Assembly (NCBI GenBank): GCA_963678675.1
Contig: OY783195.1
Location: 13,552,505 to 13,616,504, forward strand
Origin: Xiphydria camelus
Lineage: Eukaryota > Arthropoda > Insecta > Hymenoptera > Xiphydriidae
Direction of reading: 5' to 3'
Length of the DNA stretch: 64,000 nucleotides
In this document: piece by piece, positions 1 through 12,059 of the stretch
Position numbering within the stretch: the stretch's first letter is position 1
How the letters are laid out: each line of letters starts with the position of its first letter
Made by a program: the position numbers and the translations under genes
The notes under the pieces: model-generated
Database searches by the model: none
Seen by the model: only the letters and a program-made list of their open reading frames with translations
Told to the model about the DNA's origin: nothing

Positions 1-1622
1 TTGTTGGATGGAAATTCTTGCCCGACGGAAAAACAACTTTCAGAACAGCTAGGAATAACAACAAACTATTTCCTATCGCTTTGAAGCAATGAGAAAAATT
101 CGAAAAGGAACAAAATGGGTGCCACACTCTTTGACTCAAGCAAATAAAAATAGCCGTCTTGACATATATTTGAATCTTTACAACAAGCAACAAAGAAAGT
201 CTTTTTTATGGAAAATTGTGACCGGCGATGAAAAGTGGATTTTCCTCACTCATGCCCATTTCGAGGCCTTTTCCAGTCTACTTTTAGACCGTAAGATGGC
301 GTTTTTCCCGCGTGTCACCGACTGGGAGTCCGTAGACTATTAAAAACACTTTACTCGGACTGACGCGAATACTTAGTCGAAGTGGGTCCTTTTTTCAAAT
401 TGACGAACGGAACATGAAATGAGCAGAGTATAGCTATCTCACTTCGTCAGCTGACACTGTTGCACTCTGATTGGCGCGATTGCTTAGTCCGAAGTGGGTC
501 TTTTTCAAATTGACGATCGCAACGTGAAATTAACCGTATCGAATCGATTCATGCGAGTCGACTGAAGGATGCACGAGACTACCTACACGAAACCTATAAG
601 TGTAAAATAAAAATATGGAGAGAAAAAGCGTCATTATCCCGAAAAGCGATGAAGAAGGCGACGAATTTCAAAATATCGTGAAACAAGAGCTAAATTGTAC
701 TTCGACATCGAGTGTAGAGATAAATTTACATTCGTTGAGTTATCAAGAGAATGTAGAAAGTGATAATAACCTCGCTGACGACAACATCCCGCAGGACGTC
801 CTCAATGAAGCTCGTGAGGCTGAGTTTATAAAATTGCTTTAGATTTTTGCTATTTTTTCAATGGGGGGGCTTCGGATTTTTCAGACTGTCTTCAAGCCGA
901 AGGCGAGCCCCGTCCCCCCACCATCCCTCGTGCCACGACTTGAACACAGTCTGAAAAAGCCTCGGATTACCGCCTTATGACATAAGATACTATTATTTTG
1001 ATAATCCGAAACGCTGATATCATTGGGTTGACCCCGGCGAGCCGACGACATCGACACCAAAGCACAATATTCACGGTGACAAAGTCATGCTGTGTATATG
1101 GTGGGATATGAAAGGCGTACTCCATTATGAACTTCTGAAACATGACCAGACAGTTACTGCCGATCGCTATCATCAACAATCAATACGATTGAACCAAGAA
1201 ACTGACCAAAAGCATCCATTTACTGGCAAAGGAAAACGTTCAGTAAAACTGCTTCATGACAACGCCAGGTCTGATATGGGTAAACCGGTCATGGATACGC
1301 TAACGGCTCTTAGATGGGAAGTTGTATCACACCCGGCGTATTCACCAGACTTAGCTCCAACTGATTTTCACTTGTTTCGGAAAATGCAAAACGAATTGTC
1401 TGATGTGAGATTCAAAACATTTGAAGAAGTTCAAAAATGGGTCGATAACTTTCTCATCTCGCAAGATACAACTTTCTTTGCGGAAGGCATCCGTGAATTG
1501 CCTAAAAGATGGCTGAAGGTAATTGAAAAGGAGGGGGATTATTTTGATGAATAAATGAATTTTACTATTCAAAAATAAATTTGAATGTTTACAAGTGTCC
1601 TAAAACTTATTTATACACCTAA
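1..1622 (+). pseudogene. mariner transposon remnant, transposase DD34D, 5' end outside window
   Basis: Tc1/mariner transposase, the enzyme that cuts and pastes a mariner element at TA sites. Bases 1-240 encode the second helix-turn-helix and the linker (KWVPHSLTQ, then IVTGDEKWI with the first catalytic Asp), with one frameshift near 66. After an unrelated insertion (about 244-985) the catalytic domain resumes at FDNPKR and runs to a stop at 1554. HDNAR and SPDLAPTDFHLF place the second and third Asp with exactly 34 residues between them, the mariner DD34D signature. An in-frame TGA lies at 1014-1016. The 3' terminal repeat ends at 1622 (rc TTAGGTGTATAAATAAG), followed by a TA. The gene is dead: frameshift, stop and insertion. 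Family identity is clear from motifs; subfamily is not assigned. Confidence 0.88.
244..985. other. insertion inside the mariner, unidentified
   Basis: About 740 bp separates the two halves of the mariner transposase. It contains two diverged direct copies of a roughly 65-bp segment (about 352-420 and 467-533, both with GAAGTGGGTC and TTTTTCAAATTGACGA). It also has a small open frame at 615-842 (75 codons, acidic, no recognised domain) and an inverted pair near 870-967 around TTTTTCAGACTGT. No clean terminal repeats or target duplication could be read, so the type of insertion is unknown. Confidence 0.5.
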
Positions 1623-1632
1623 TATATTAAAT

Positions 1633-1878
1633 CTGTGGTACTAAGTCAAAACCCGATATGTCAAAAAAAGCGATTTTTTGTTTTTAATGGCAATATGTAC
1701 AGTCAGCAATGAAGAATATGATGGCAAAACCCGATATGGCTCCAAATCACCTACAACTTGTAGGTTAACAAAATAATATTCCGATTACGCTCTACGCCCA
1801 TTGAATTGGTCGGTGGTTTGAAGCGTCTCCTGAAAAATCAACTTTCTTGACATATCGGGTTTTAACTTAGTACCACAG
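1633..1878. mobile_element. MITE with 32-bp inverted ends
   Basis: The 246-bp element begins CTGTGGTACTAAGTCAAAAC and ends in its near-perfect reverse complement (one mismatch over 32 bp). The phrase AAACCCGATATG of the end occurs a third time inside, near 1727. No coding sequence. It lies 10 bp beyond the mariner end. The target duplication was not resolved. Confidence 0.8.
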
Positions 1879-2537
1879 AAAGGATGTCCACTGAATAAAG
1901 TAATGTCCCTGAAATCTTTTCAAACATTACAAAATAAGACAACAATGGGACTTTTCAGTTACATGCTCGTCATGTTCCTGAAACCTTCCTAAAAGGTGTT
2001 GTGCTGTGGGGGACAATTATGATATAATTCTAACGAAATGATTATCAGATCGAAAACAGCAGGTAAAAATAATTGTTGATGGAATTTCGCCGTCATCATA
2101 CGGATACGATTGCAATGGCCAAAGCGAGAAAACTATTGCTGCATATTTGCTACCACCTCATGCTAACATTTTGTTAACATTTGAAGCTAGCAGTTGTTGC
2201 TATCATTTTTCTATCGATAAGCTAAGATGACAATTTAATTTCCGCATACTGATGACAACATTATTGCAACAGTTTCTGATACACAATTGATTCTGGGTTG
2301 CTCCTGCACGTTTTGTTACCTGGGCTAATTCTTGCTAGATTTTACTCTAATTCTGGTTAAAATCAGGAGTACCCACCTCAGCTTAAGGTTGTTCGACCGA
2401 GACAATACACGTAAAATGTTGACGCTCTCTCTGGGTTAGCGTAAGGTACGCCATTGAGCAAAATAAATGAACTTTCACTAATTATTTCTCGATAACCAAA
2501 CGGTCAATTATTTTCGTTTTTTTGCTGTATTCATTGA
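1879..2537. other. intergenic, nothing recognised
   Basis: AT-rich sequence without a convincing ORF, repeat end or RNA gene. Confidence 0.5.
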
Positions 2538-2736
2538 TACTTTTTGAAGTGAAACTTCTTTGCTGAGGGTACTAAAATCGCGCTCGAGGCAATGAAAAAC
2601 CGTAACAAAACCCACACACTCCAGCGCCTTCGAACGTGCCTCACTCATACAGCGATCTCGACCCTGTCCCATTCCACCGCTCTCCATCCTGCCCCTTTCC
2701 ACCGCCCACGACCGAGCGTAGACTAAATAGTCTAAG

Positions 2737-4376
2737 AGCCAGCGACGTTTTTGTGGTAGTGATTTTATAAAGAAAAATTCTCTATAATAAATCGTGAGGC
2801 GAACTTATGTTCTTTCCATATCGCTGCGTCTGGCACCCTGCATGCGCTGCGGCATTGCGTAATGAGCATTTTTATGGGGTTCGAAAATTCATATTTTTTG
2901 AAGTGATTTTATAAAAGAAGAAAACATATTGGAAATCATTGTCATAACCTCAATATACTGAAACGGAAATTGCTAGATCATTTTATTACGCCGAACATCT
3001 CGTCAGACGCCTCAATTTGTAATTAAAAAAATGGATTTTTGAAGTCATAGTATAAAGTCTGGCTTTTTTTACATAAATAGATTATTTAATTCTAAGCCCC
3101 TCTCTAAAATTCCAGGCGGATATTTCACTGCGAACATGTCCAAAAAAATGTTGAAGTATTGTAATTTCGTTCCTAAGTATGGGCCGTCGCCCATGGAGCT
3201 GCGGGGAGCGGGGACGGTTAAGGAGTGGGAGTGGAAATCACTGAAAATGCTTGGCAATGTCGCGCAGTGGCGGGAACCGATGCCTTCAAATATTGGGAAT
3301 TCAAGAGAAGCGGTACTCACTCTGGTGGCTATAATGGTGAACTAGTTTCTGCCACATTATTTCCTAACCACACAATTGGGGACTGTAAAACACACCTTTT
3401 TATCGATTGTTTACCATTGATTTTTATTAATTTTGTGCCTCTCGTTTACTGTTGTTCTTTTCTAATTTGTTACTACTAATGACAGAGTGGCAGTGGTTAG
3501 ACACAAGTGGACACAAAATTAAACCATTAGCTCTTTCTGCTGGAGCCTGCCAATCAGTCGGTGGTTCTAATAGAAGTGTGTCGACCATAGGACTTGTGTC
3601 ATGAATGGAAAGCGCCCAATGTGGCAGAAACTGGTTCCAGTAATAGCCACCTGGCGCTGCGACTCTTAATTTGAATTCCCAATAGCTAGGTCTAAACGCA
3701 CTATCTTGTCGTCCGTTTTGCATGCGGAGTTTAAAGGCTCGGTCTCACAGGGTCGTGGAGCACTACCTGTATTGCGCATGTGTCACGTCAATGAGCCGAC
3801 AATTAAGTGACCGTGGGGTGTAAACGCATAATACTGCACAGAGCGCTGCGTGATGTTGCCAAGCATTTTCAGTGATTTCCACTCCCATTCCTGAACCGTC
3901 CCCGCTCCCCGCAGCTCACCGCGACGGCCCATACTTAGGAACGAAATTACAATACTTCAACATTTTTTTTGGACATGTTCGCAGTGAAATATCCGTATGG
4001 CATTTTAGAGAGGGGCTTAGAATTAAATAATCTATTTATGTAAAAAAAGTCAGACTTTATACTATGACTTCAAAAATCCATTTTTTTAATTACAAATTGA
4101 GGCGTCTGGCGAGCTGTTCGGCGTAATAAAATTATTTGGCAATTTCCGTTTCAGTATATTGAGGTTATGACAATGATTTTCAATATGTTTTCTTCTTTTA
4201 TAAAATCACTTCAAACTTGAATTTTCGACCCCCATAAAAATGCTCATTACGCAATGCCGCAGCGCATGCAAGGTGGCAGACGCAGCGATATGGAAAGAAC
4301 ATAAGTTCGCCTCACGATTTATTATAGAATATTTCTTTATAAAATCACTACCACAAAAACGTCGCTGGCTCTCCGT
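2737..4376. repeat. 1.6-kb imperfect palindrome
   Basis: The ends AGAGCCAGCGACG and CGTCGCTGGCTCT define arms of over 500 bp (2737-3270 against 3845-4376) that remain recognisably paired inwards to about 3365/3615. Arms differ by scattered substitutions and small indels. Open frames inside are mirror-image readings of the palindrome and not genes. Confidence 0.8.
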
Positions 4377-5226
4377 CTAAAAGCCATGTGTCGACTTTGC
4401 GAGGCTGGATCGCGAGGCCGCCGCGCGAGGCATGCCTCGCGTTGGATCGCCTTGCCTCGTGAAGCTGCCGCCGTTCGTTTCTCTACATATTCCGAGGCAA
4501 CAATGTCTTGAAGCTGCCTTGCGCGGCAGCCTCGCGAGCCAGCCTCGCAAAATATGTATTCCGTCGCAAAGGGGACTTCTACGTCATTTCTCTTACCGCT
4601 CACTATTATCGCAACCTAAGTAATGCGCTAATCTGTACATCGGTCGCAACGGCGAGACGGGCGGTATGTTTTGGTGAATGTGGATTGCGAATGCGCGTTC
4701 GCAGTCCTCACATTTCCCTCAAAACAACCTCGCAGTGTATCTAATTGTAAACCACGGCTACATCACGGAATTACTACAGCTCTTTGAATCCAATATAAGC
4801 ACCAGTAACCCAGATAGAAAAGTTCCTCCAGAATTGCGGTACAATGCCACGGTAGAAAAATCAGGTTCTACCGACAGGACGTGCTTCGACAAGGTCTGCA
4901 TCAACTTTGGCGGTATATTGGCGGCACTGCTCTAATCCTGTGGTACTTTTCTATCTGGGAATTCTGTGAGTGCAGTGTTAAATAATTTTAACTAACCGAT
5001 ACGGTTTAAATCCACCTCTCCACGTTTTCGGTGACTAGTCGTGTCACGCAGTAGTGTCTTCCAGATTTACGACCCCGAGGAGATCTACTCTTGATCGCAC
5101 CTGTTATAGTTATTAACTTGAAATTGAAGAATAAATGAAGCAAAAATCAATCACTGTTTAGAGACTGTGCAGAAGAGGTCTGGTTTGGGTTGCTCGAGAG
5201 GGTTTCTTGGGGCGATGAAAGCTATT

Positions 5227-6112
5227 AGACCAGGAGATAGTGACAGATTTTATGCGATGATTAGTAAACGTCTGCCACTGCAATTGTACCTTTATATTGG
5301 TCATAAGTGCCGTTCAAATCAATACCATAAAGCTCTAACGCAGTCCATACTATTTTTAAATAATTTTTCAAATTGTTCGCAGAACAGGGAAAAAAAAGTT
5401 ATTAGTAAATATCTGCAATTAATGTCAAAGTGATATTCGAGAAAAAATAATGCGGGCTAGCACAGTAGCAGACGTCTTCCGCTGTCCGTTCGCTTGATAG
5501 CACAGGTGTGGAAATGTTGCAGAAGCGTTAAACAACATTTTATTAGTAAATGTGGCTGCCAATATAAAAGATCCATAGTTTTAATCCTAGAAAAGATGAA
5601 AAACACTGGGCAGACTATTTAAGTGATCCTGAGTATTCGGTACACGTCATCAAACGTGTCATCAAGTTGGTATATACGCCGGGTAATTAATAAACGCCTG
5701 TTACTCGGATATATGATTGTTCATGATTAATTAATAACGAAAAAAAAAGTGGCAGACGTTTTGACAACGTATACAGTACTGGCAGACGCAATTAAAACTG
5801 TCAATTTTCGGATTAAAAAATTTCAATTAATAAATGTCTGCCATTTCATTATTATAAAATGTATGTTGCAAAAGAACGGTTTTTCAAAGTGGCAGACGAA
5901 TTCAATGATCATTGTCGACTCTGTTTGATTTACAATGGATCAGGAAATCGATTACCTATAACAAAGGGAATGATGTAGACAATTATTAATAAACGTCCGT
6001 CATTTGATTACGCCAAATTATTTGAAAATGCTCAGGAATTGTATGAAAATAAACAAAAATAAGGAACATTTATAAGTTGTAATTAATTGAATTCTTATAA
6101 AATGTCAAAGAT
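5227..6112 (+). repeat. repeat Y, copy 1 (5' part only)
   Basis: Starts TAGACCAGGAGATAGTGAC and matches the first ~0.9 kb of the copies at 62164 (plus) and 12056 (minus). It carries many degenerate copies of a GTGGCAGACGTTTATTAAT word in both orientations. No coding potential. The copy ends near 6112, where similarity to the others is lost. Confidence 0.75.
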
Positions 6113-6408
6113 CAATTACTTGGTAAAAAGAAAATCTAATTATTGGTTTCAAATAATACATGATACAATAAATGAACATTATATTTTAGCATCCTATTGA
6201 TGAATCTCGGAAAGGACACCAGATTTCGGCGTCGTCCGGTTGATGCCGTCCCGAGACAAGTGCCCGTGCCCTCCCGCGAGGCTCCCGAAATTGGAGAATA
6301 GGATCGAGGCACCTCGCGCTTTCCGAGACACATCGGCCGGGACCAGTGTCCCGCCGTGAAGCTCGTGAAATTGAAGAACATAGTAAGGGCTCCCTCATAA
6401 GAAAAAAA

Positions 6409-6630
6409 CACAAAACGTGTGGCCGCCACACGCGGAAGAAGTGAAACTTCGATATCAGTTTCTCTGAATTTGATTCCGGTGGTATTAGTTTCAATTGGCT
6501 CTATACAAGTCTTTTACAATGCTTCTTCGTAGAGCCAATTGAAACTAATACCAACGGAATCAAATTCAGAGAAACTGATATCGAAGTTTCACTTCTTCCA
6601 CGTGTGGCGGCCACACGTTTTGTGTTTTTT
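6409..6630. mobile_element. palindromic MITE, GTGTGGCCGCCAC family, copy 1
   Basis: Two ~95-bp arms around a ~34-bp loop. The outer arm reads AAAACGTGTGGCCGCCAC followed by GGAAGAAGTGAAACTTCGAT. The same outer 40 bp caps another palindrome at 23311-23521 with unrelated inner sequence. Confidence 0.8.
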
Positions 6631-6936
6631 GTTGAATTCAATATGAATTTTTTTATGGGCACAAAATGTAGTGTAAGGAATATCATATTCACTGGATGTA
6701 TTTTCACCGATATTGGATCCTCCAGGAACTTGAAAATCTATTACATTCTCCAGGGTTTGGGACTGGTGTTGATCTGCATTAGCAGATATAGCAATATTTG
6801 ATTGTGTTAATTTAATTCTCTCTCTCCATTTTCGACTTCGTTCTGCATCAGTTTTAGGTAGTGTCTTCGTCATTGTTTTCTTTACACGGTGCCTGTCATG
6901 AAACTCTTTTGCCCGTTGTTTTCCTGTTTTTGCCAT
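6589..6936 (-). pseudogene. remnant ORF with basic TE-type N-terminus
   Basis: The minus-strand frame from the Met at 6936 begins MAKTGKQRAKEF and contains KTDAERSRKWRERI. Such a basic Arg/Lys-rich motif is common at the N-terminus of proteins encoded by insect transposons. The frame then runs into the palindromic MITE at 6409-6630, so the rest of the protein is lost. A direct duplication of ~110 bp (about 6865-6985 and 7005-7115) covers its upstream part. Assignment to a particular element class is not possible. Confidence 0.3.
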
Positions 6937-7080
6937 AATAATTTTAATATAACACACACGCGAAAGAATGTTCAGTGTTCATTGACGTTAACGAAATTGA
7001 AAGTTTATTTTACACGTTGCCTGTCACTGTACTCTTTTGACCGTTCTGTTGTTTTTTTTGCAACAATAATTATAAATTAA

Positions 7081-7099
7081 CACACACACACACACACAC
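7081..7099. repeat. CA dinucleotide microsatellite
   Basis: Nine and a half CA units in a row, in the second copy of a ~110-bp local direct duplication. A shorter CA run marks the first copy near 6951. Confidence 0.9.
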
Positions 7100-8022
7100 G
7101 AAAGAATGTACAGTAATGCATGGTGGTTAATCGAGAAAGGTCACGACTCCGATCGCAGACTACACGAGCTCCGTATAGCCGGCCATTCGACGCGGTAAAA
7201 TCCGGAAAACTGAAAATGTACAAACGAAATACAAACAACTCACAAGTAACTCTGCGCCCTCTAGTCTGGCTTCTCATATCATCTTACGGATACGCCCAAA
7301 AAAAGGGTCCTAAACGCTAGATTTATAGTTTATTTATTAAATTATTTATATAACACTGCACTCACAATATAGGGCTTTAGCGTACTTCCACAAACGTAGC
7401 TTTTGTTTGTGTTACACGTGTACATATAGAGAATGTACATTCAAGTGTTTCGCCAAGAAACCCAGCTTGGTGGCGCTGCTTGTATTTACCTTTTGATAAC
7501 GTGTTTCCACGGAAAGAATTTATTTGAATGCTTTGAAATCTACATTCTATTATAATTGAGGCCACGTTGATTAAATCTCATAGGTAAAACACTTCAATTA
7601 TTATCCAAAATAACGTGTAAACAGCGCTTATACCACGGGCATCTGCTTAATGCTTGGTGCGTGCCACAGACGGCACTCTATCTGTTTTGTGCAGTTACCC
7701 AATCGCCCTATTACTGGTGATTATATTGGATTCAAAGAGATACAGTAATTCCGTGATATAGCCGTGGTTTACAATTAGATACACTGAGAGGTAGTTTTGA
7801 GGGAAATTTGTGGAACTGCGAACGCATTCGTAACCCCCATTCACCAAAATATACCGCCTGCCTCGCTGTTGCGACCGATATACAGATGATATCTAGATTA
7901 GTGCGTTACTTAGGTTGCGATAATAGTGAGCCTCGCCGCGTGAGTGATAGTCGCACGGCGGCCTGGCGCTCCAGCCTCGCAAAATCGACACATGTGGCTT
8001 GCCTGGCAAAGGCGATAGTCTA

Positions 8023-9283
8023 CGTGGGTGGTTCTCCGAAAATGATCATTTTGCTGAGTAAAAAATTTTTTTTAAATAGTTGTTTAATTTTTGCATATAA
8101 AATTGGACTGGTTTAGGTTATGACTGAGTTATTATAATTATTCAAAGATCAAACTGATTTTTCAGTTTTATTGCATTTATCGCCTTGGTAAGAAATGGTA
8201 CTGCCAGAGGAATCATATCAAGATGGAAGAGGAATGATGCACACAATTTGGTAACTAATAATTTATTGCAGGCAATAATAACTAATATTTAATTGTAGGC
8301 AATACGTAGTAACGCGTTATTACGCTGTTTTCTTATCAGTGTTTCACAAGTTAGTAAAGTGCCCATGATATTTATTAATTTTAAGCATTTAGTTTTTTAA
8401 ATAACGTGTTTTTTGTTAGTTATATAAATAAACCTGATAAAAAGCAGAATAACTTAATAGACGTCAAAAAATATCTTCGTACCATTCCTCTGGCAGATTC
8501 GTCATTCCTCGGGATCGCATAAAGCCAGAGGAATGGTGCCAGAGGAATGATAATTTTGGCGATTTTTAAAACTATATGCAGCGATTAAATGTTTTCTTAA
8601 CCTCAAATATATAGTTTGAGTAGAGAATCACTAGTTTACATTATATTAATTGCAGTGAGACTTTCGAGTTGAAAATATATTGATAATACTTACCAGAGGA
8701 ATGTGTGTGACTAGGTTGCTTGTGACACTATCAGTTTATACCACAAGATGCATATAATAAGAATGGACAATAGAATCAGGCAGTAACAATCACTCAATTT
8801 AGATTGACTGACATCTAAATAGTCCTATACCGCTCACTATGACCACCCGCGCCATCTAGTACATTACCATTAAATCATTTACATGGGACCAGAGGAATGA
8901 TTGACGAAGTGGGTTACAAGATTTAGACTTATTTTATTAGAGAGCCATCAATATTATTGTCTTATTTTTCGGGGGGAAGAGTTATAAATATCTAATTATT
9001 TGAGAAAATCAAATATATTTCACTGTTCTAATGTTAATAATAGCTATTTCTTATGCTATAGATACGATAAGGTTGAGAGTTACAACCCAGAGGAATGATT
9101 TTTCGTGAGAAAACTTGATGATAAAAAGTATTGAGGTTTTTTTATTTTAAATCTGTATATTAGGATATTCTCTAAATATTAATAAAGTTATTTATTGTAA
9201 AAGAAAACACCAAGTAAATATAGAGTGTTTTGTAATAAAAATAGGTTACATGAATAATGATCATATTGGGAGAATCACCCACG
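8023..9283. mobile_element. TA-flanked nonautonomous element with CCAGAGGAATGA words
   Basis: Ends CGTGGGTG...CACCCACG with TA on both sides (8021-8022, 9284-9285). The inverted end extends about 30 bp (TTCTCC, ATGATCATTTT). The word CCAGAGGAATGA or its complement recurs at least six times (near 8203, 8484, 8522, 8693, 8888, 9089). The empty site is visible in the inverse copy near 2722 (TAGTCTACG). No ORF. Confidence 0.75.
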
Positions 9284-9465
9284 TACGGTAGAGAGCGGTG
9301 GAATGGGGCAGAGTTGAGAGCGGTATATTGGGGCAGGGTCGAGAGCGCTGTATGAGTGAGGCACGGTCGGAAGCGTTGGAGTGTGTGGGTTTCGTTACGG
9401 TCTCTTGTGTCGGCGCGCGCGATTTTAGTACCCTCAGCAAAGAAGTTTCACTTCAAAAATGATTA

Positions 9466-10010
9466 CCACTCCTCTGAAACTTTGTGAGTAGCTTCATTTT
9501 GCCGAGTCTGCCAGCTCTTTATTTGCGAAAAGTCTGGTTTCCGCCGGGGTTTCGAGATATTAATTAACAAACATGTCAAAATTATGAATTTTGTCGGACT
9601 GGACATACCCGGCAGAAAACTTGTCAGACAATGTTACCATCAAATTTTATAAATAATTATCTATCTTTGGCGAAAAAATCAACTCGTTGGTAATTAGTTA
9701 ACAAATTTTATCAATTTCACATGTTCAGAGTGTCGAGCTGGAATACATGGCAGAAAACTTGTCGGACAACGTTACCGTCTGATTTCATAAATATTTATCT
9801 TACTTCGGGCACAGAATCAGCTTGTTGGTCATCAATAAACAAAATTCTTAAATTTTACATGATTATTTATTAATATCTCGAAACCCCGGCGGAAATCAGA
9901 CTTTTCGCAGATAAAAGTTGACAGACTCGGCAAAATGAAGTTGCTCATAAAGTTTCAGAGGAGTGGTAATCAATTTTTTTGTCTTATGAGGGATCCCTTA
10001 CTAACAGGGT
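9466..10010 (-). repeat. palindromic repeat V, copy 1, joined to repeat Y
   Basis: Arms start TGATTACCACTCCTCTGAAAC and mirror each other (9466-9560 against 9900-9985), with inner arms around TTTTCTGCCGGGTATGTCC. The right end carries GGGATCCCTTACTA. The left end lacks that cap. V follows Y directly here and at 63552. Confidence 0.75.
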
Positions 10011-12056
10011 CGCGGAGAACGCGAACACGAAATATTATTCCAATACAGATTTATAATGTTGTGTCGGCCCCGTAACAGTTTTTAAGTTTCTACATTCATT
10101 AAACTATTAAAGTTTCACATACAATGATATCATTGTTAATATTTTGATAGTTTCTAAGAATATATTTTTTTCTATAGCAGATGCTAAAGTGTATACAGAT
10201 CTACTCAAAATAATCGAACAAGTAACAGGCTAACTGCAAAGATAGATAAAATAATATTATACTTTAAAGTAGTATGGTCACTCTCCAAAGTGATCGTTGA
10301 GTGTCTGTAAAAAAAGTCATCAAAAAACTATGATGTATAATTGAAAATTCTCTTTGTGAATTATAAAATTTATGACCATAAGAATTAGTCGATTATTTTG
10401 ATTATTTTTCACTTATTATTCAAATAATGTGCCTCCTTTGACTAGCGTCTTTTTATGTGTGGCAACGCATATTATCAATGGGCTCGTGTGAGCCAGTAGA
10501 GAAAACCACGATACACTCAAACGTTTGAGTGCATCGTGGGGAAAACGAGATTTGAAATGCACGCTTGAACCCACTCCACTGACGCGACATTGCCGCATCT
10601 ACTCGACGCGCTATTTCCGAACACCGAGAAGCAGAAATTAGTTATAACTAAAGTATCAAACGGTCAATAATTTTCATCAATGGGTGTTAATTTTTGGTTT
10701 TTCCCCCGTTTTTTTGGTATATTTTTTATATTTTAATCTTGGATTTTACATACAAACCCCAAGAAATGTGTCTTGCCCATAAGACTCTGGGTTATTTTCT
10801 ACTCGGTAATTAATTTTTATCAGACATACTAAACGCGGTCAATCTACCCCAAATTGCACCAGGAGGTTTCTATTGATATTAGCTTGCATACATAATTATT
10901 TCATATTTAAATCTTGGAAATCGATTCGTGACCATACTACTTTAACAGCAAGGGGGTAGATAAAATACTTTAATTTCCATGAAAACATACTTTTTCTTCT
11001 TTGCTGCAACTACAGTGTGGAAGTGAGCTTACTAATAATTTAACTTTTAACTGGTATTAGTTTTTTTGTGAATTTTGCTATAGAAAAAAATAAAATTTTA
11101 TACACGATAAAATGTTCTCGTCTTGCGGAATTAATTTACTCGGAACTTCGTTTCTCGTAAATTAGCAATTTCCGCTCGTCGATAGAATTCACTTTTATCT
11201 TGTATAAAAAATAACTATCCTCCATTAAATTCAATGATTATCACTCAAATCGTCCGTCACTACAACGTATGATTTATAACATATATTCCATGTTTATTAA
11301 TTGTCCACACATTCCCTTTGCAATAATCGATTTTTTCATCCACGATAAATTAGATAAACTTGATAATGATCATTGAATTCGTCTGCCAGTTTGCAAACCG
11401 TTGTTATACGACATAGATTTTATAATAATGAAGTGGCAGACGTTTATTAATCATTTTTTTCATAATTTTTTGACATTGTTCATAATTATTTTTTTTTTCA
11501 TGTTGGGACTACACAAAACGTCTGCAACTTTTTCTATCGATATCTCTAAATTTCAGTTGGTAAATTAATTTGAAACGTTTATTAATTACCCGACGTATAC
11601 CTATATACGACCTTGATGACACGTTTGATGACGTGTACCGAGTACTCGGAACCACTTAAATAGTCTGCCCACTGTTTTTTCATCTTTTCTAGGATTAAAA
11701 CTATGGATCTTTTATATTGGCAGACATTTACTAATAAATTTTTTTTTAACATTTCTGCAACATGTCCACACCTGTGCTATCAAGCGAACGGACAGCGGAA
11801 AACGTCTGCCACTGTGCTAGCCCGCATTATTTTTTCTCGAATCTCACTTTGACATTAATTGCAGATATTTACTAATAACTTTTTTTTCCCTGTTCTGCGA
11901 ACAATTTGAAAAATTATTTAAAAATAGTATGGACTGCGTTAGAGCTGTATGGTACTGATTTGAACGGCACTTATGACCAATATAAAGGTATAATTGCAGT
12001 GGCAGACGTTTACTAATCATCGCATAAAATCTATCACTATCTCCTGGTCTATATTG
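10011..12056 (-). repeat. repeat Y, copy 2
   Basis: Reverse complement of the copy at 62164-63550, beginning at TAGACCAGGAGATAG (12056). It carries the same GGCAGACGTTTATTAAT words and no ORF. A 674-bp TTAA-flanked element interrupts it at 10268-10941. Confidence 0.8.
10268..10941. mobile_element. TTAA-target MITE inside repeat Y
   Basis: Ends AGTAGTATGGTCA...TGACCATACTACT flanked by TTAA at 10264-10267 and 10942-10945. The copy of Y at 62164 has the uninterrupted site (GCTGTTAAAAAAAG near 63287), so this is a true insertion. TTAA duplication is typical of piggyBac-type transposition. No transposase inside. Confidence 0.85.
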
Positions 12057-12059
12057 TTT

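Larger units (their letters stand above)
2538..9465. mobile_element. large composite element with long, interrupted inverted ends
   Basis: The segment 2538-2735 (starting TTTTTGAAGTGAAACTTC) is repeated in inverse at 9286-9465, and 4385-4815 is repeated in inverse at about 7690-8015. Together they form one long inverted repeat. Its left arm is split by a 1.6-kb palindrome (2737-4376) and its right arm by a TA-flanked MITE (8023-9283). Between the arms lie repeat Y, a palindromic MITE and short ORF remnants, but no intact transposase. The element class is unknown. An alternative is two oppositely oriented copies of one repeat. Confidence 0.45.

Noticed and set aside
5200..6112. Regularly spaced GTCTGCC words considered as a CRISPR array
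   Set aside because: Repeats are degenerate, in both orientations and of uneven spacing, in a eukaryotic transposon context.
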